Assembly: GCA_027487485.1 (NCBI GenBank)
Contig: JAIYDN010000010.1
Span: 122,439 to 186,438 of the forward strand
From: Planctomycetaceae bacterium
Lineage (GTDB): Bacteria; Planctomycetota; Planctomycetia; Pirellulales; Pirellulaceae
Direction of reading: 5' to 3'
DNA: 64,000 nt
This document shows positions 19,055-28,226 of this stretch, piece after piece (position 1 is the stretch's first letter; every line of letters starts with the position of its first letter). The notes beneath the pieces are model-generated. The model had not been told where the DNA came from, did no database searches, and saw only the letters and a list, made by a program, of their open reading frames with translations. The position numbers and the translations under genes were made by a program.

Positions 19055-20890
19055 ATGTCAGATCAGACTTCTGCTCTCGAATCCGCCTTGCCCCCTAGCA
19101 TTTTAGTCATTGATGACTGCCAGGATATTCAAAAGCTAATCGGTGCAATCCTGTCTCCGATGAAGGTACGCCTGGAGTATGCATCTGGAGGGGAGGAGGG
19201 GTTGCGGATGGCCGAATCGTCTGTTCCTGCCTTGATTTTGCTCGATTACCAGATGCCAGACTGTGATGGGCTTGAGGTCTTGAGAAGGCTTCGTTTGAAT
19301 GGACGTACGGCACGGATCCCCGTGATGATGATCACGGCGGATAATGACCAAACTTTGATTGCAAGGGCCTTCGTGCTTGGTGTTTGCGATTACGTCAGCA
19401 AGCCATTTTTGCCTATTGAGCTTCGTGCTCGAGTACGTTCGGCGCTGGGTTCGAATGCATTGATTGAAGATTTGCGACACCAAGCTAGGTTTGATTCCTT
19501 GACTGGTTTACCCAACAAAAGCAATTTCGTTGATCGCATTCAGCGTTCTATTAACCAAAGCTTGAATCGCTTGCCTGGATTCGCAATCTTGTTTATCGAT
19601 CTGGATCGTTTCAAGTGGATTAACGACAGTCTTGGTCACAGTTGTGGTGACCAAGCTCTTCAAGAGGCTTCTCAGCGGCTTCGTGCTTGTGTCCAAAGTA
19701 CCGGTATCGTCGCTAAGTTCACTGCAGAAAACACGGTATCGAGATTCGGCGGGGACGAGTTCGTTGTGCTTCTTGAGTCGATTTCAGGCACGATTGATGC
19801 AGAGCTTGTTGCATCGAGGATACTGGAGGCGATGCGTCAGCCATTTCTCATCGCTGGTCGAACTCTTCATTTAAGCGCTAGTATTGGTGTCGTGAACAGC
19901 CACGGGCAATATGCTTCGCCAGAAGATGTCATTCGCGATGCGGATATCGCGATGTATGAAGCGAAAGAAGCAGGCCGTGGCTGTTATCGAATCTTTGACG
20001 CGTCCATGGGAAGTCGCGCGTTGAAACGTTGGCAGATCGATTCCGATTTACGAAAGGCCATTGAATGCCATCAGTTCGTTCTACAGTATCAGCCTATCAT
20101 CTGTCTTCAAACAGGTCTGGTCGAAAGTGTCGAAGCGCTCATTCGGTGGAATCACCCTGAAAATGGAACGGTTCCGCCAAACGATTTCATTCCCATGGCA
20201 GAAGAAACGGGGCTTATCGTTTCGATCGGAGAATGGGTTTTGCAGACCGCTTTGAAGCAGTTCGCTGTCTGGCAAAAATTGAGTCCTGATGCTACACCGA
20301 AAGAATTGAATATCAATCTTTCTAGACAGCAACTTGTTCAACCTGGATTTAGTTCTTTGGTTGGGGCATGCATGCGTGAAAATGGCGTTGAAGCTTCGAA
20401 GGTGCATTTTGAGATCACCGAAAGTGAAGTGATGAACGACCTTCAGGCCAGTATTCAGTCGATTCAGGAACTTCGCGCTATGGGTGCAAAAATCGACTTA
20501 GATGATTTCGGTACCGGGTACTCGTCGCTAGCTTGCCTTCATCAATTGCCAATCGATGTTCTGAAGTTGGACCGATCACTTATTTCCCAATTGGACCAGG
20601 GAGGGCAGTACGCCAAATTAGTAGATCTGGTACTCAAACTGCTTTCGGAAACAGAGGTCAAGGTGATTGCAGAGGGGATTGAAACTGAAGATCAGTTGCA
20701 TCAATTGCAACGGCTCCAATGCAAACTTGGGCAAGGATATCTTTTCTCTAAACCGATTGATGCTGACAAGGTCCAAGAATTCGTACGTAAACGGCAAAAC
20801 GAACGAGCAGGGTTTCTTCAACGTGGCATGGCCCAGTCCTCGGTTTTTATTCCAAAATTGATGTCCATCCCGATGATCAAGTCGATCTAA
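19055..20890 (+). CDS. REC-GGDEF-EAL bifunctional cyclic di-GMP enzyme
   Basis: A 611-residue protein. An intact receiver spans residues about 14-130 (ILVIDDCQD, phospho-acceptor Asp near 64 in LLDYQMPD, conserved Lys in YVSKPF). A GGDEF domain follows with RFGGDEFVVLL near 232, then an EAL domain with VEALIRW near 360, EITESEV, DDFGTGYSSLACLHQLP and LKLDRSL. Both catalytic signatures look intact, so it may make and degrade cyclic di-GMP under control of a kinase; the PAS hybrid kinase 230 bp downstream is the natural candidate. The frame is open back to 18743, where it would add a Cys-containing segment (CSDKGPCKSCK). I prefer the ATG at 19055 because the receiver starts shortly after it. 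Confidence 0.88.
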   Translation: MSDQTSALESALPPSILVIDDCQDIQKLIGAILSPMKVRLEYASGGEEGLRMAESSVPALILLDYQMPDCDGLEVLRRLRLNGRTARIPVMMITADNDQTLIARAFVLGVCDYVSKPFLPIELRARVRSALGSNALIEDLRHQARFDSLTGLPNKSNFVDRIQRSINQSLNRLPGFAILFIDLDRFKWINDSLGHSCGDQALQEASQRLRACVQSTGIVAKFTAENTVSRFGGDEFVVLLESISGTIDAELVASRILEAMRQPFLIAGRTLHLSASIGVVNSHGQYASPEDVIRDADIAMYEAKEAGRGCYRIFDASMGSRALKRWQIDSDLRKAIECHQFVLQYQPIICLQTGLVESVEALIRWNHPENGTVPPNDFIPMAEETGLIVSIGEWVLQTALKQFAVWQKLSPDATPKELNINLSRQQLVQPGFSSLVGACMRENGVEASKVHFEITESEVMNDLQASIQSIQELRAMGAKIDLDDFGTGYSSLACLHQLPIDVLKLDRSLISQLDQGGQYAKLVDLVLKLLSETEVKVIAEGIETEDQLHQLQRLQCKLGQGYLFSKPIDADKVQEFVRKRQNERAGFLQRGMAQSSVFIPKLMSIPMIKSI

Positions 20891-21121
20891 CTCGACCGAA
20901 TGCAACCCGCATCGGAAGCGGGGGCTACCCGATTACCAGGCTTTTTCGGACGACTTGTTCATCAAAAAGATGCAGATTGATGCAATGCCGATTGCCATCC
21001 TTGGTAGAAATCGTTGGGGTGAGCGATACTTGACCGAACAAATCTTGGTTGTGGAATGATTTGTTTTGCTTAAATCGAAATCGATTTTCTGTTTAAGCTC
21101 TCTCGCAATAGCACTGTATCC

Positions 21122-23902
21122 ATGGATGTGTCGTCGATGTTAACACCCCATTTTTGGAAGAGCGAACAGAGTCGTTCATTGAGTTCAGTGACATGGACTG
21201 CGGCCACTGCTTGCGTCCTGTTCGTGTTTTTCTTGCTACCTGGTATTGCCGAATCAGATCGAAGCCTTTTGGCCTTCGCAAGTTTTATTGGCGCTGGTTC
21301 TCTGGGGATTGCCAATCTGCTTGTATTACCAATCATTCGCTTTTCCATGCGCAAAAGCGAACTAAGAACCTCTGAAGCAACACGATTGAAGCAATTGGCC
21401 TTGATCTCAGAGAAGACCACCAACCTAGCCATATTTACCGATCCGTTAGGCCGCATTGTTTGGGTGAACGAAAGCTTCACGCGAGTTACCGGATACATAT
21501 TGCAGGAAGTTATCGGCAGAGTCCCTGGCCACTTCCTGCAATGCGAGGATACATGCCAAAAGACGGTGGAACGCATGCGATTGGCGGTGCAAAACAGGGA
21601 GGCCTTTTGCGGTGTGGTGTTGAATAAGGGGAAAGATGGCCGCAAGTATTGGTTGCAGATTGATTTTCAGCCAACTTACAACGAACTTGGCGAACATACT
21701 GGTTTCGTCGCAATTGAGATGGACGTTACGGAACAGCGAACCATTCAGCACGAACTGGAGGAGTCCACCCGTTTTCTGCAAGGAGCCATCGATTCGATTC
21801 CATCGCACATCGCGATCTTGGACGAAAAGGGAAAGCTACTTTTTGTGAATTCGCATTGGAAGCGTTTTGCCGAAGCGAACGGCTTCCAAGGAGAAAACTA
21901 TGGCATCGGCAGCAATTACTTGACCATTACCGAGTGTGCGTTGGGATCGGAATCGGGAATCAATGCGACAGAAGTTTCTCAAGGAATTCGACGCGTTATC
22001 AACGGCGAGTCAAAATCATTCGAATATGAATACCCCTGTGATAGTCCCTCGCAGTTGCGATGGTTCTTGATGACCGTATCGCGATTTGACTGCCATGAAC
22101 CTGTTCGGCTGGTCGTAGCGCACTTGAACATTACTGACCAAAAGAACTCTCAACAACGTCTACTGGAACTCAATCGGCAACTTACCGACGACTTGAATGC
22201 ACGCATCTTGGTGGAAGAGAATTTTCGTTCAGCGAATTCCTATTTGGACGTTTATCGCAAGATTGTCGATCATCATGCGATTGTGGCTGAAACAGATACC
22301 GCCGGAACAATTGTGTCCGTGAACGATGCGTTTTGCCGGATCAGTGGCTACAGTCGCGAAGAACTGATCGGCAAAAACCACAGGATCCTAAACTCGGGGC
22401 TACATTCCAAATCCATGTGGACCGAAATGTATAAGTCGGTTGCCAATGGAGGGTTCTGGCATGGCGAAATCTGTAATCGCAACAAAAAGGGTGAGCTCTA
22501 CTGGGTAGATACAACGATCGCGCCCCTGTTTAATGATGCCGGTAAAGTCCGAGGCTATTTCGCAATTCGAGCTGACATTACATCGCTCAAAGAAGCTCAA
22601 GCTCAGGCAGAGTCAGCGAGTCTAAGCAAGAGCGAGTTTCTTGCCAACATGAGCCATGAGATTCGAACGCCTATGACCGCGATTCTCGGTTATACAGATA
22701 TCCTCGCAGAACATGGACACAATGGTTTGTCTTCCGAAGAAGCAGTCGTGTGCCTAGATACCATCAAAAAGAACGGAGAGCACCTGCTGTCGATCATCAA
22801 CGACATCTTGGACATCTCTAAGATTGAAGCGGAGAAGATGACCGCTGAGAAGATTGAAGTTTCGCCAGTTCAGATTGTTCAGGACGTCGTCGAGTTAATG
22901 AAGGTTAAGTCCAAGGCAAAAGGTCTTCAGCTGGAATCTCGTTTTCTTGATAGCATACCGAAAACAATTTCGACCGACCCAACTCGGCTACGTCAGATTC
23001 TTGTCAATCTAGTTGGCAATGCAATCAAGTTTACGGAAGTTGGTGGGGTAACCATCTCGGTTCGAATGGATACTCAATCAAAAGAGCGCATTGTTTTCGA
23101 CATTATCGATACGGGAATCGGACTCACGGAAACGCAGGTAGAGCGATTGTTTCAGCCGTTCGAACAAGTTGATACCTCGATGACTCGTAAGTTTGGTGGA
23201 ACAGGCTTAGGGTTGCGAATCAGCAAACGGTTGGCGGAAATCTTAGGTGGCGATATCACCGTGGCATGTTCTACGGGAGGCGGTTGTATCTTTTCTGCAA
23301 GCATTGCGACAGGTAGTTTGGCAGGTGTAGACTCGATCGAAGCCAAACAATGTGGGCAGAGCAACACTGCGGTTGTAGGTTCCGGGAGCAGAGTTGCAGC
23401 TCAAGAACGGAATCGGCCTCAAACGCAGCCGCTGATGGGTTGCCGAATTTTGGTTGTGGAAGACGGGCCAGATAACCAGCGTTTAATTTCGTTTCATTTA
23501 AAAAAGGCTGGGGCTAGCATCGAGGTGGTTGAAAATGGGCGAATGGCGGTAGAGAGGCTCACGGAAGACGGAACTCTTGAGGGACCGCTTTCCGCTTCGC
23601 TCGATGTTGATGTTGTTCTGATGGATATGCAAATGCCTGAAATGGATGGTTACACGGCAACTCGAATTCTTCGCGAAAAGGGGTGTCGTTTACCTATTTT
23701 GGCTTTGACCGCTCACGCTATGGATATTGATGAGAAAAAGTGCCTTGAGGCGGGATGCGATCTTCGCCTTACAAAACCGATTTCGAAGGATGAATTGATT
23801 GATGCATGCCGTCGTGGGGCCAGACGCGTTTTGCCCCTACCCAATTTGGAAACGGCAATGAAGTCTTTAGCAGGTTTCCCGCAGGCCTCTTCCTCGTTGT
23901 GA
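21122..23902 (+). CDS. Membrane PAS-PAS-PAS hybrid histidine kinase
   Basis: A 926-residue kinase. Two N-terminal membrane helices (about 24-42 and 48-73) are followed by three PAS domains: about 98-205 (IVWVNESFTRVTGY), 215-345 (LLFVNSHWKRF) and 380-495 (IVSVNDAFCRISGYSREELIGKNH). HisKA follows with SEFLANMSHEIRTPMTAILG (His near 512), then an HATPase with DTGIGL, FGGTGLGLRISKRL. The C-terminal receiver spans about 775-900, with Asp near 835 in VLMDMQMPEMDGY. All phosphotransfer residues are present. It follows the REC-GGDEF-EAL gene in the same direction and may phosphorylate that receiver. The signal is unknown. Confidence 0.9.
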   Translation: MDVSSMLTPHFWKSEQSRSLSSVTWTAATACVLFVFFLLPGIAESDRSLLAFASFIGAGSLGIANLLVLPIIRFSMRKSELRTSEATRLKQLALISEKTTNLAIFTDPLGRIVWVNESFTRVTGYILQEVIGRVPGHFLQCEDTCQKTVERMRLAVQNREAFCGVVLNKGKDGRKYWLQIDFQPTYNELGEHTGFVAIEMDVTEQRTIQHELEESTRFLQGAIDSIPSHIAILDEKGKLLFVNSHWKRFAEANGFQGENYGIGSNYLTITECALGSESGINATEVSQGIRRVINGESKSFEYEYPCDSPSQLRWFLMTVSRFDCHEPVRLVVAHLNITDQKNSQQRLLELNRQLTDDLNARILVEENFRSANSYLDVYRKIVDHHAIVAETDTAGTIVSVNDAFCRISGYSREELIGKNHRILNSGLHSKSMWTEMYKSVANGGFWHGEICNRNKKGELYWVDTTIAPLFNDAGKVRGYFAIRADITSLKEAQAQAESASLSKSEFLANMSHEIRTPMTAILGYTDILAEHGHNGLSSEEAVVCLDTIKKNGEHLLSIINDILDISKIEAEKMTAEKIEVSPVQIVQDVVELMKVKSKAKGLQLESRFLDSIPKTISTDPTRLRQILVNLVGNAIKFTEVGGVTISVRMDTQSKERIVFDIIDTGIGLTETQVERLFQPFEQVDTSMTRKFGGTGLGLRISKRLAEILGGDITVACSTGGGCIFSASIATGSLAGVDSIEAKQCGQSNTAVVGSGSRVAAQERNRPQTQPLMGCRILVVEDGPDNQRLISFHLKKAGASIEVVENGRMAVERLTEDGTLEGPLSASLDVDVVLMDMQMPEMDGYTATRILREKGCRLPILALTAHAMDIDEKKCLEAGCDLRLTKPISKDELIDACRRGARRVLPLPNLETAMKSLAGFPQASSSL

Positions 23903-23932
23903 CGCGTGTCTATCGCCTTCAGGAGCCCCTAT

Positions 23933-26203
23933 CTAGCCGACCGAGATAGGGAGCGAAACAATGGTTAGCATCCCATTTGGAACGCTTGGCTCCATTATGA
24001 GCTTTCCATGGTGTTGTTCCATAATCGACCGGCTGATGCATAAGCCCATGCCTAGTCCATTGGCCTTGGTCGTGTGGTAGGGCTTAAAGATCTTAGCAAA
24101 ATCATCAGGGGACATAGAAGGTCCATTGTCTACGATTAAAATCTGAGCAACATCGCCATCCACTTTTGTGGATACCTTGATCCGTCGATCTCCTCGGTCG
24201 TTTTTGTCTAAGGCTTCTGCGGAGTTTTTCATCACATTGACCAAAACCTGCTGGATTCGGATCGGTTCTGCTTCAACATTAGGTAGCTTGGGATCCAGAT
24301 CTAGTTCTAGGGTTACACTTGCGTTTGAGAGCAGATTGCGCAATAGCTTAACGGTATCTTGAATGATCAAATTCAGATTGACCTTGCTCATGGCGAATGC
24401 AACAGGCGAAATAAACTTACGAAGTCGATTGACAATATCGCCCGCCTTTAAGGCCTCATCGCAAATTCTGTTAAGAGTATCACAGAGTTCTGTATTGTCC
24501 GAGTTCGCGGTCTTCAACTCGTAGCCCAAACCGCCCGAGTAATTGGCGATTGCCCCTAGCGGCTGGTTGATTTCGTGGGCCAGAACTGCCGCCATTTCCC
24601 CCATGGTTTCTGAACGTTGCAAGTGGTTGAGTTGACTTTCTTGATTGGAAATTCTCTTCTCGAGCTTTCGCTGTTCTGTAATGTCGCGAAAGCTGGCCAT
24701 GTGCGTGTTGGGAAGAATGTTGGTAATCGCAATGACTTCGGCAACAATGGCTGTCCTGTCTTTACCAACCAGCTCGATCTCGCTACGTAGCTTTCCGTGA
24801 GCTTGTAGTCTCTCGAGTCCTTTACGGAGCATAGGTTGCGAATCGGATGCGACAAGACTGTCGACGGGAAGTCCAAGAAATTCTTCTCTGGTATATCCAA
24901 GCAGCGCACATGCTTCCGTGTTCACGTCGGCGATTTTGGAATCGTCTGTTATGATCAAGATGGCATCGAGTGAATTTTCGAAGAGAGATTTCCAAAGTCT
25001 AGTCGCTCTGTCGCGACGTAAAACTCCGGCGAGAATTCTCGAGACGCTTTTGAGAAAAGTTAGGATTTCGACCGAAGCAATCATGGGCGTTTCGAATTCG
25101 CCTTCGATACATCCCAATAGTGTACCGCTTTCATAAAATGGCATTCGAAATCCAGCCATCGATTCTGCGACCTGAATATTCTCGACATCGGCTATTGGAA
25201 GACCTCTGGCTTTGGCTTTCGATTCATCACCAATGCTGACGATCAAGTCAAGTTCGTCATTGGATAGATTTCTCAGGGTCACATGCCCGAACGATAACGT
25301 AAGGACGTCTAGGATCTTGAGCACAACTTGCTGAAAAAGGTTCCGAGGGTCCTGACTCTCGGTTGCCTTTTGGCCTATATCCGAGTTGACCGCAAGAAGA
25401 CTAGAATGGAAGTTGAGTTTTTGTTCATTCGCTTTCGTGCTCGTTAAATCATGGTGCGAAATCACCGATCCCACTTGTACCCCTTCTAGATCGTACAACG
25501 CGACCACAACCAGTCTCAGTGGAATGAGAATGGGTTGCATTGTAGCTCGCAAAAATTGGCATTCGCATTCGACGCTAGTCCCAGTGACAATCGCGTTCTG
25601 GACCGCTGGCAAATCCTGAGGGGTCAACAGGAGCACATCGTGGACGCATCGGCCCAGTACTTCCGAAGCCTTGAGATGAGTTAACCGTTCGGAAAATCCA
25701 TTCCAATAGGTGATACGACCCATCCGATCCGTTGCAATGACCCCGTGTTCTACCACTTCCAAAAGCCGGAGCTGGAAGGCAATCGATCGGTTCGCTGCAT
25801 CCAGACGCTCACTCAGATAGGCGGACTCAGCTCGGCGACAGAAGTCGATTAGCTCGTTATCAAGCCTCCCTTTTTCAACATAGGCGAAGACACCAAGATT
25901 GAGCCCTTCCTTGACGGTTTTAAAGGAAACATCGAACGAATGTACAACTACCTTGGTCTTGCTGTTCAGTTTTGTCAGTTCGCGAACAAAATCAAATCCG
26001 CTCTGACCGCCAAGGTCAAGATCTAGCACCGCAACGGCAAAGTCATGCATTTGAACCAGTTGCAATCCTGCTTCGATATCGGCACAAGTGGAAACTTCGA
26101 AGGAGTTCAGTTCCAGCTTCTTCCGAACCAAAGCAGACTGCAAATGATCATCCTCAATCACCAACACGCGAGTCCTGAACCCGTCCTTTAGCTCCTCACT
26201 CAT
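23933..26203 (-). CDS. REC-PAS-GAF-PAS-HisKA sensor kinase, FixL/TodS-like
   Basis: A 756-residue cytoplasmic kinase. An N-terminal receiver (Asp61 in AVLDLDLGGQSGFDF) is followed by a PAS domain (about 145-260, GRITYWNGFSERL), a GAF-like region (about 275-395) and a second PAS (about 400-510, ADVNTEACALLGYTREEFLG). HisKA of the FixL/NtrB class has the motif LAHEINQPLGAIANYSGG, His near 543. The HATPase shows VNVMKNSAEAL, DNGPSM and GLGMGLCISRSIMEQHHG. It lies about 960 bp from a plus-strand FixJ-like regulator, which is the likely phosphate acceptor. The stimulus cannot be read; neither PAS has an obvious heme or flavin signature. Confidence 0.88.
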   Translation of the reverse strand: MSEELKDGFRTRVLVIEDDHLQSALVRKKLELNSFEVSTCADIEAGLQLVQMHDFAVAVLDLDLGGQSGFDFVRELTKLNSKTKVVVHSFDVSFKTVKEGLNLGVFAYVEKGRLDNELIDFCRRAESAYLSERLDAANRSIAFQLRLLEVVEHGVIATDRMGRITYWNGFSERLTHLKASEVLGRCVHDVLLLTPQDLPAVQNAIVTGTSVECECQFLRATMQPILIPLRLVVVALYDLEGVQVGSVISHHDLTSTKANEQKLNFHSSLLAVNSDIGQKATESQDPRNLFQQVVLKILDVLTLSFGHVTLRNLSNDELDLIVSIGDESKAKARGLPIADVENIQVAESMAGFRMPFYESGTLLGCIEGEFETPMIASVEILTFLKSVSRILAGVLRRDRATRLWKSLFENSLDAILIITDDSKIADVNTEACALLGYTREEFLGLPVDSLVASDSQPMLRKGLERLQAHGKLRSEIELVGKDRTAIVAEVIAITNILPNTHMASFRDITEQRKLEKRISNQESQLNHLQRSETMGEMAAVLAHEINQPLGAIANYSGGLGYELKTANSDNTELCDTLNRICDEALKAGDIVNRLRKFISPVAFAMSKVNLNLIIQDTVKLLRNLLSNASVTLELDLDPKLPNVEAEPIRIQQVLVNVMKNSAEALDKNDRGDRRIKVSTKVDGDVAQILIVDNGPSMSPDDFAKIFKPYHTTKANGLGMGLCISRSIMEQHHGKLIMEPSVPNGMLTIVSLPISVG

Positions 26204-26415
26204 GGGTTGTACCCAGTCCAGCGAAGATCCCTTGCGGCAAGCAGTTCAAACTCGGCAAGTTCCTCGCGTTGATTCACTAGATGATCAAGGGCACATGAGT
26301 TGGAAAACGAAAGCAATCAGAAATCCTTCCAGTGTAGATTGGCTTGTCCAAGCTGCCTACCGTCCAAGATTGCGATGGGATACACGCGAGCCGGGGAGCA
26401 AGACTCAACGCAAGT

Positions 26416-26455
26416 GAAAAAAGGCCGATCTAGCCATTTGTTCCGGCCTTTTTTC
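26416..26455. terminator. Bidirectional rho-independent terminator
   Basis: GAAAAAAGGCC (26416-26426) pairs perfectly with GGCCTTTTTTC (26445-26455) over an 18-base loop, with A and U tracts at both ends. It would end minus-strand transcripts from the four-helix-bundle gene. Confidence 0.7.
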
Positions 26456-26495
26456 GTGCTCGTGCTCAGTATCGCGGTGCTCGTGCTCGTAATCG
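26455..26495. repeat. GTGCTC array, left inverted copy
   Basis: CGTGCTCGTGCTC, a spacer (AGTATCGC), GGTGCTCGTGCTCG and AATCG. Read on the opposite strand, this nearly matches the array at 26904-26956, so the two bracket the broken four-helix-bundle gene as inverted repeats about 500 bp apart. Confidence 0.8.
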
Positions 26496-26903
26496 TGGTC
26501 ACGACCATACTCACACTGCATTTCCGAAACACCGTCGAATTTCATCGCCATCCGAGTAAGCATCGCGACAATTCGCACCAACTTGGATTTGAATTCGAAA
26601 CTTGTTTCTCGCTTTAGGCCACCAGAAACAACAAGCACGTCTTGGATAGCAGCACACTATAGTGCTGAACCGCGCGCGATATCCAGAAACCTCGCTCGAT
26701 CTTTCAAACTACGCTTACCATTACCTTCTGCAATGTTTAGCGGAATCGATTGTGCTGCACGCAACCATTGATCACGAGCGTGGCGATAAAGCCCCTCCAA
26801 CGATCGCGAAGAATCAAAAGCGTCCGCGAAGTATTCAATCGAAAGCCGATAAACGTCAAGTCGATCGTGGTCGAAAATGTATTCTGTCATGGTTGTCTCG
26901 ATT

Positions 26904-26956
26904 CGATTACGAGCACGAGCACGAGCACCGCGTCACTGAGCACGAGCACGAGCACG
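26904..26956. repeat. GAGCAC array, right inverted copy
   Basis: CGATTACGAGCACGAGCACG, then a CACCGCGTCACT spacer and GAGCACGAGCACGAGCACG. It is the inverted partner of 26455-26495. The rest of 26957-27163 shows no gene and should contain the promoter of the FixJ-like gene. Confidence 0.8.
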
Positions 26957-27163
26957 ACGCTTTAGATCTTATGCAATAACAACAAATCTATCAAGGTCCA
27001 AGCTGCCGTTACACCGTCATTTGTCTCTGTATTGGGGTTTTCCTTAGTTGCAGCATGAAAAAGGAATGGGTAGCCGGGTTGCTCTGGTAAACGTGGCGTG
27101 ATAAGCTTGCGGCTCGAAAAAAATGCTGCCCCATATCATTTTTCTCTCCATAGGATCAGTCTT

Positions 27164-27775
27164 ATGACGATCGGTACGGTAGACGTCTGGGTTGTTGACG
27201 ACGATGAAGGCATGCGGAACTCAACTTCGTTTGTGCTCGGCAAAGCCGGTGTGCATTGTAGTGAGTTTGCATCGGGTGCAGATGCTCTCGGAGAACAGGA
27301 TCTGGCCTGTCCGCAATGCCTTGTGGTCGATTTCAAGATGCCAGATTTAAATGGACTGGAGTTCATCTCTCAGTTTCAAAACGACCATGGCAAGGTGCCA
27401 TTCGTGCTGATAACCGGGCATGGTACCGTTGCATTGGCTGTAGAAGCCATGAAGTTGGGAGCGGTTACAGTAATCGAAAAGCCTTTCAAGTACGAAAAGT
27501 TGATCGATGCCGTGAAAACCGCGGTTGAAATGAATACGGAGCGATGTACTCGCGAAAATCAAAAGTCGCTCGTCAATAACCGTTTGGATTCTCTTACCCC
27601 ACGTGAACGGCAAATCGCTGACTTAGTGGCTGAAGGGAAATTGTCTAAGCAAATCGCAAAGCTTCTTTCGATTAGCCCCAAGACTGTTGAGGTGCATCGA
27701 AGCCGTATCACGAAGAAAATGGAAGTCGAATCCGTAGCGCAACTCGTGAAACTGATGCAGATTTCTCAAGAATAG
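27164..27775 (+). CDS. FixJ-like response regulator
   Basis: A 203-residue two-domain regulator. The receiver has the acidic pocket (VVDDDEG), phospho-acceptor Asp56 in LVVDFKMPDLNGLEF, Thr/Gly-rich strand 4 (FVLITGHGTV) and Lys in VIEKPFKYEKL. The C-terminal LuxR-type helix-turn-helix reads LTPRERQIADLVAEGKLSKQ followed by SPKTVEVHRSRITKKM. The start at 27164 has AGGAT upstream; the frame is open 22 codons earlier. The probable partner is the FixL/TodS-like kinase at 23933-26203. It converges with the end of the gas-vesicle cluster. Confidence 0.88.
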   Translation: MTIGTVDVWVVDDDEGMRNSTSFVLGKAGVHCSEFASGADALGEQDLACPQCLVVDFKMPDLNGLEFISQFQNDHGKVPFVLITGHGTVALAVEAMKLGAVTVIEKPFKYEKLIDAVKTAVEMNTERCTRENQKSLVNNRLDSLTPRERQIADLVAEGKLSKQIAKLLSISPKTVEVHRSRITKKMEVESVAQLVKLMQISQE

Positions 27776-27810
27776 GCAGCGTTGTACTTGGACCGACGTT
27801 GTCGCACTTC

Positions 27811-28155
27811 CTAAATACTTGCCTGTTCCGATTCCACAACCGCATTCCTGTTGCGCCGCGTGGCATAGCCTCGCAAGCGAATAACCATGTAAGGGATCGC
27901 TAGCCAAAGAAGGCCCTTGATGGTAAAGAACGCCACCGTGATCGAAGCTACGAAGATCGAATTGTTTGCGATTGCCGCCCAAGCTTGTTCTAGCATGTCG
28001 AGTCCATTCCCGGCTATAGTTCGCGTCGTACGGCTTTCGATAAGCCGATTTTGTAGTGAACGCGTTCGTTGGAGTTTCGGATCTGTGGCCAGATCCGCTA
28101 CCAGGGGTTCGGCCAAAATTGTGGCGAAGTTGGCTTTCTTTTGTCCCTCTTGCAC
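27811..28155 (-). CDS. Small hypothetical membrane protein
   Basis: A possible 114-residue protein starting at a GTG. It has one or two hydrophobic segments (about 66-93: IFVASITVAFFTIKGLLWLAIPYMVI) and a basic juxtamembrane stretch (RLRGYATRRNRN). The frame is open further upstream into the end of the coiled-coil gene, with Cys residues (LTCPIEDPCNC) before the chosen start, so the true start is uncertain and the ribosome-binding site is weak. It is the last possible gene of the gas-vesicle transcript. No family recognised; it could be spurious. Confidence 0.45.
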   Translation of the reverse strand: MQEGQKKANFATILAEPLVADLATDPKLQRTRSLQNRLIESRTTRTIAGNGLDMLEQAWAAIANNSIFVASITVAFFTIKGLLWLAIPYMVIRLRGYATRRNRNAVVESEQASI

Positions 28156-28226
28156 ACAATTGCATGGATCTTCTATCGGACAAGTTAGGACGACCGGATC
28201 AAGGCTGGTTGCGGAAATAATCCTGG

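Larger units (their letters stand above)
26405..26890 (-). pseudogene. Four-helix-bundle (23S IVS/S23-type) gene broken by an in-frame stop
   Basis: The first 77 codons (26890 to 26657) encode the start of the four-helix-bundle family found in 23S rRNA intervening sequences (RLDVYRLSIEYFADAF, RAAQSIPLNIAEGNGK, FLDIARGSAL). A TAG then stands where the conserved Glu of GSALE is expected. The same frame continues immediately after it with CAAIQDVLVVSGG and a plausible last helix (SKLVRIVAMLTRMAMKF). The tail runs into a His/Glu repeat encoded by the GAGCAC array and then a terminator stem. A single G-to-T change (GAG to TAG) explains the break; readthrough is possible but there is no support for it. 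Inverted GAGCAC arrays flank it on both sides. Confidence 0.75.
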
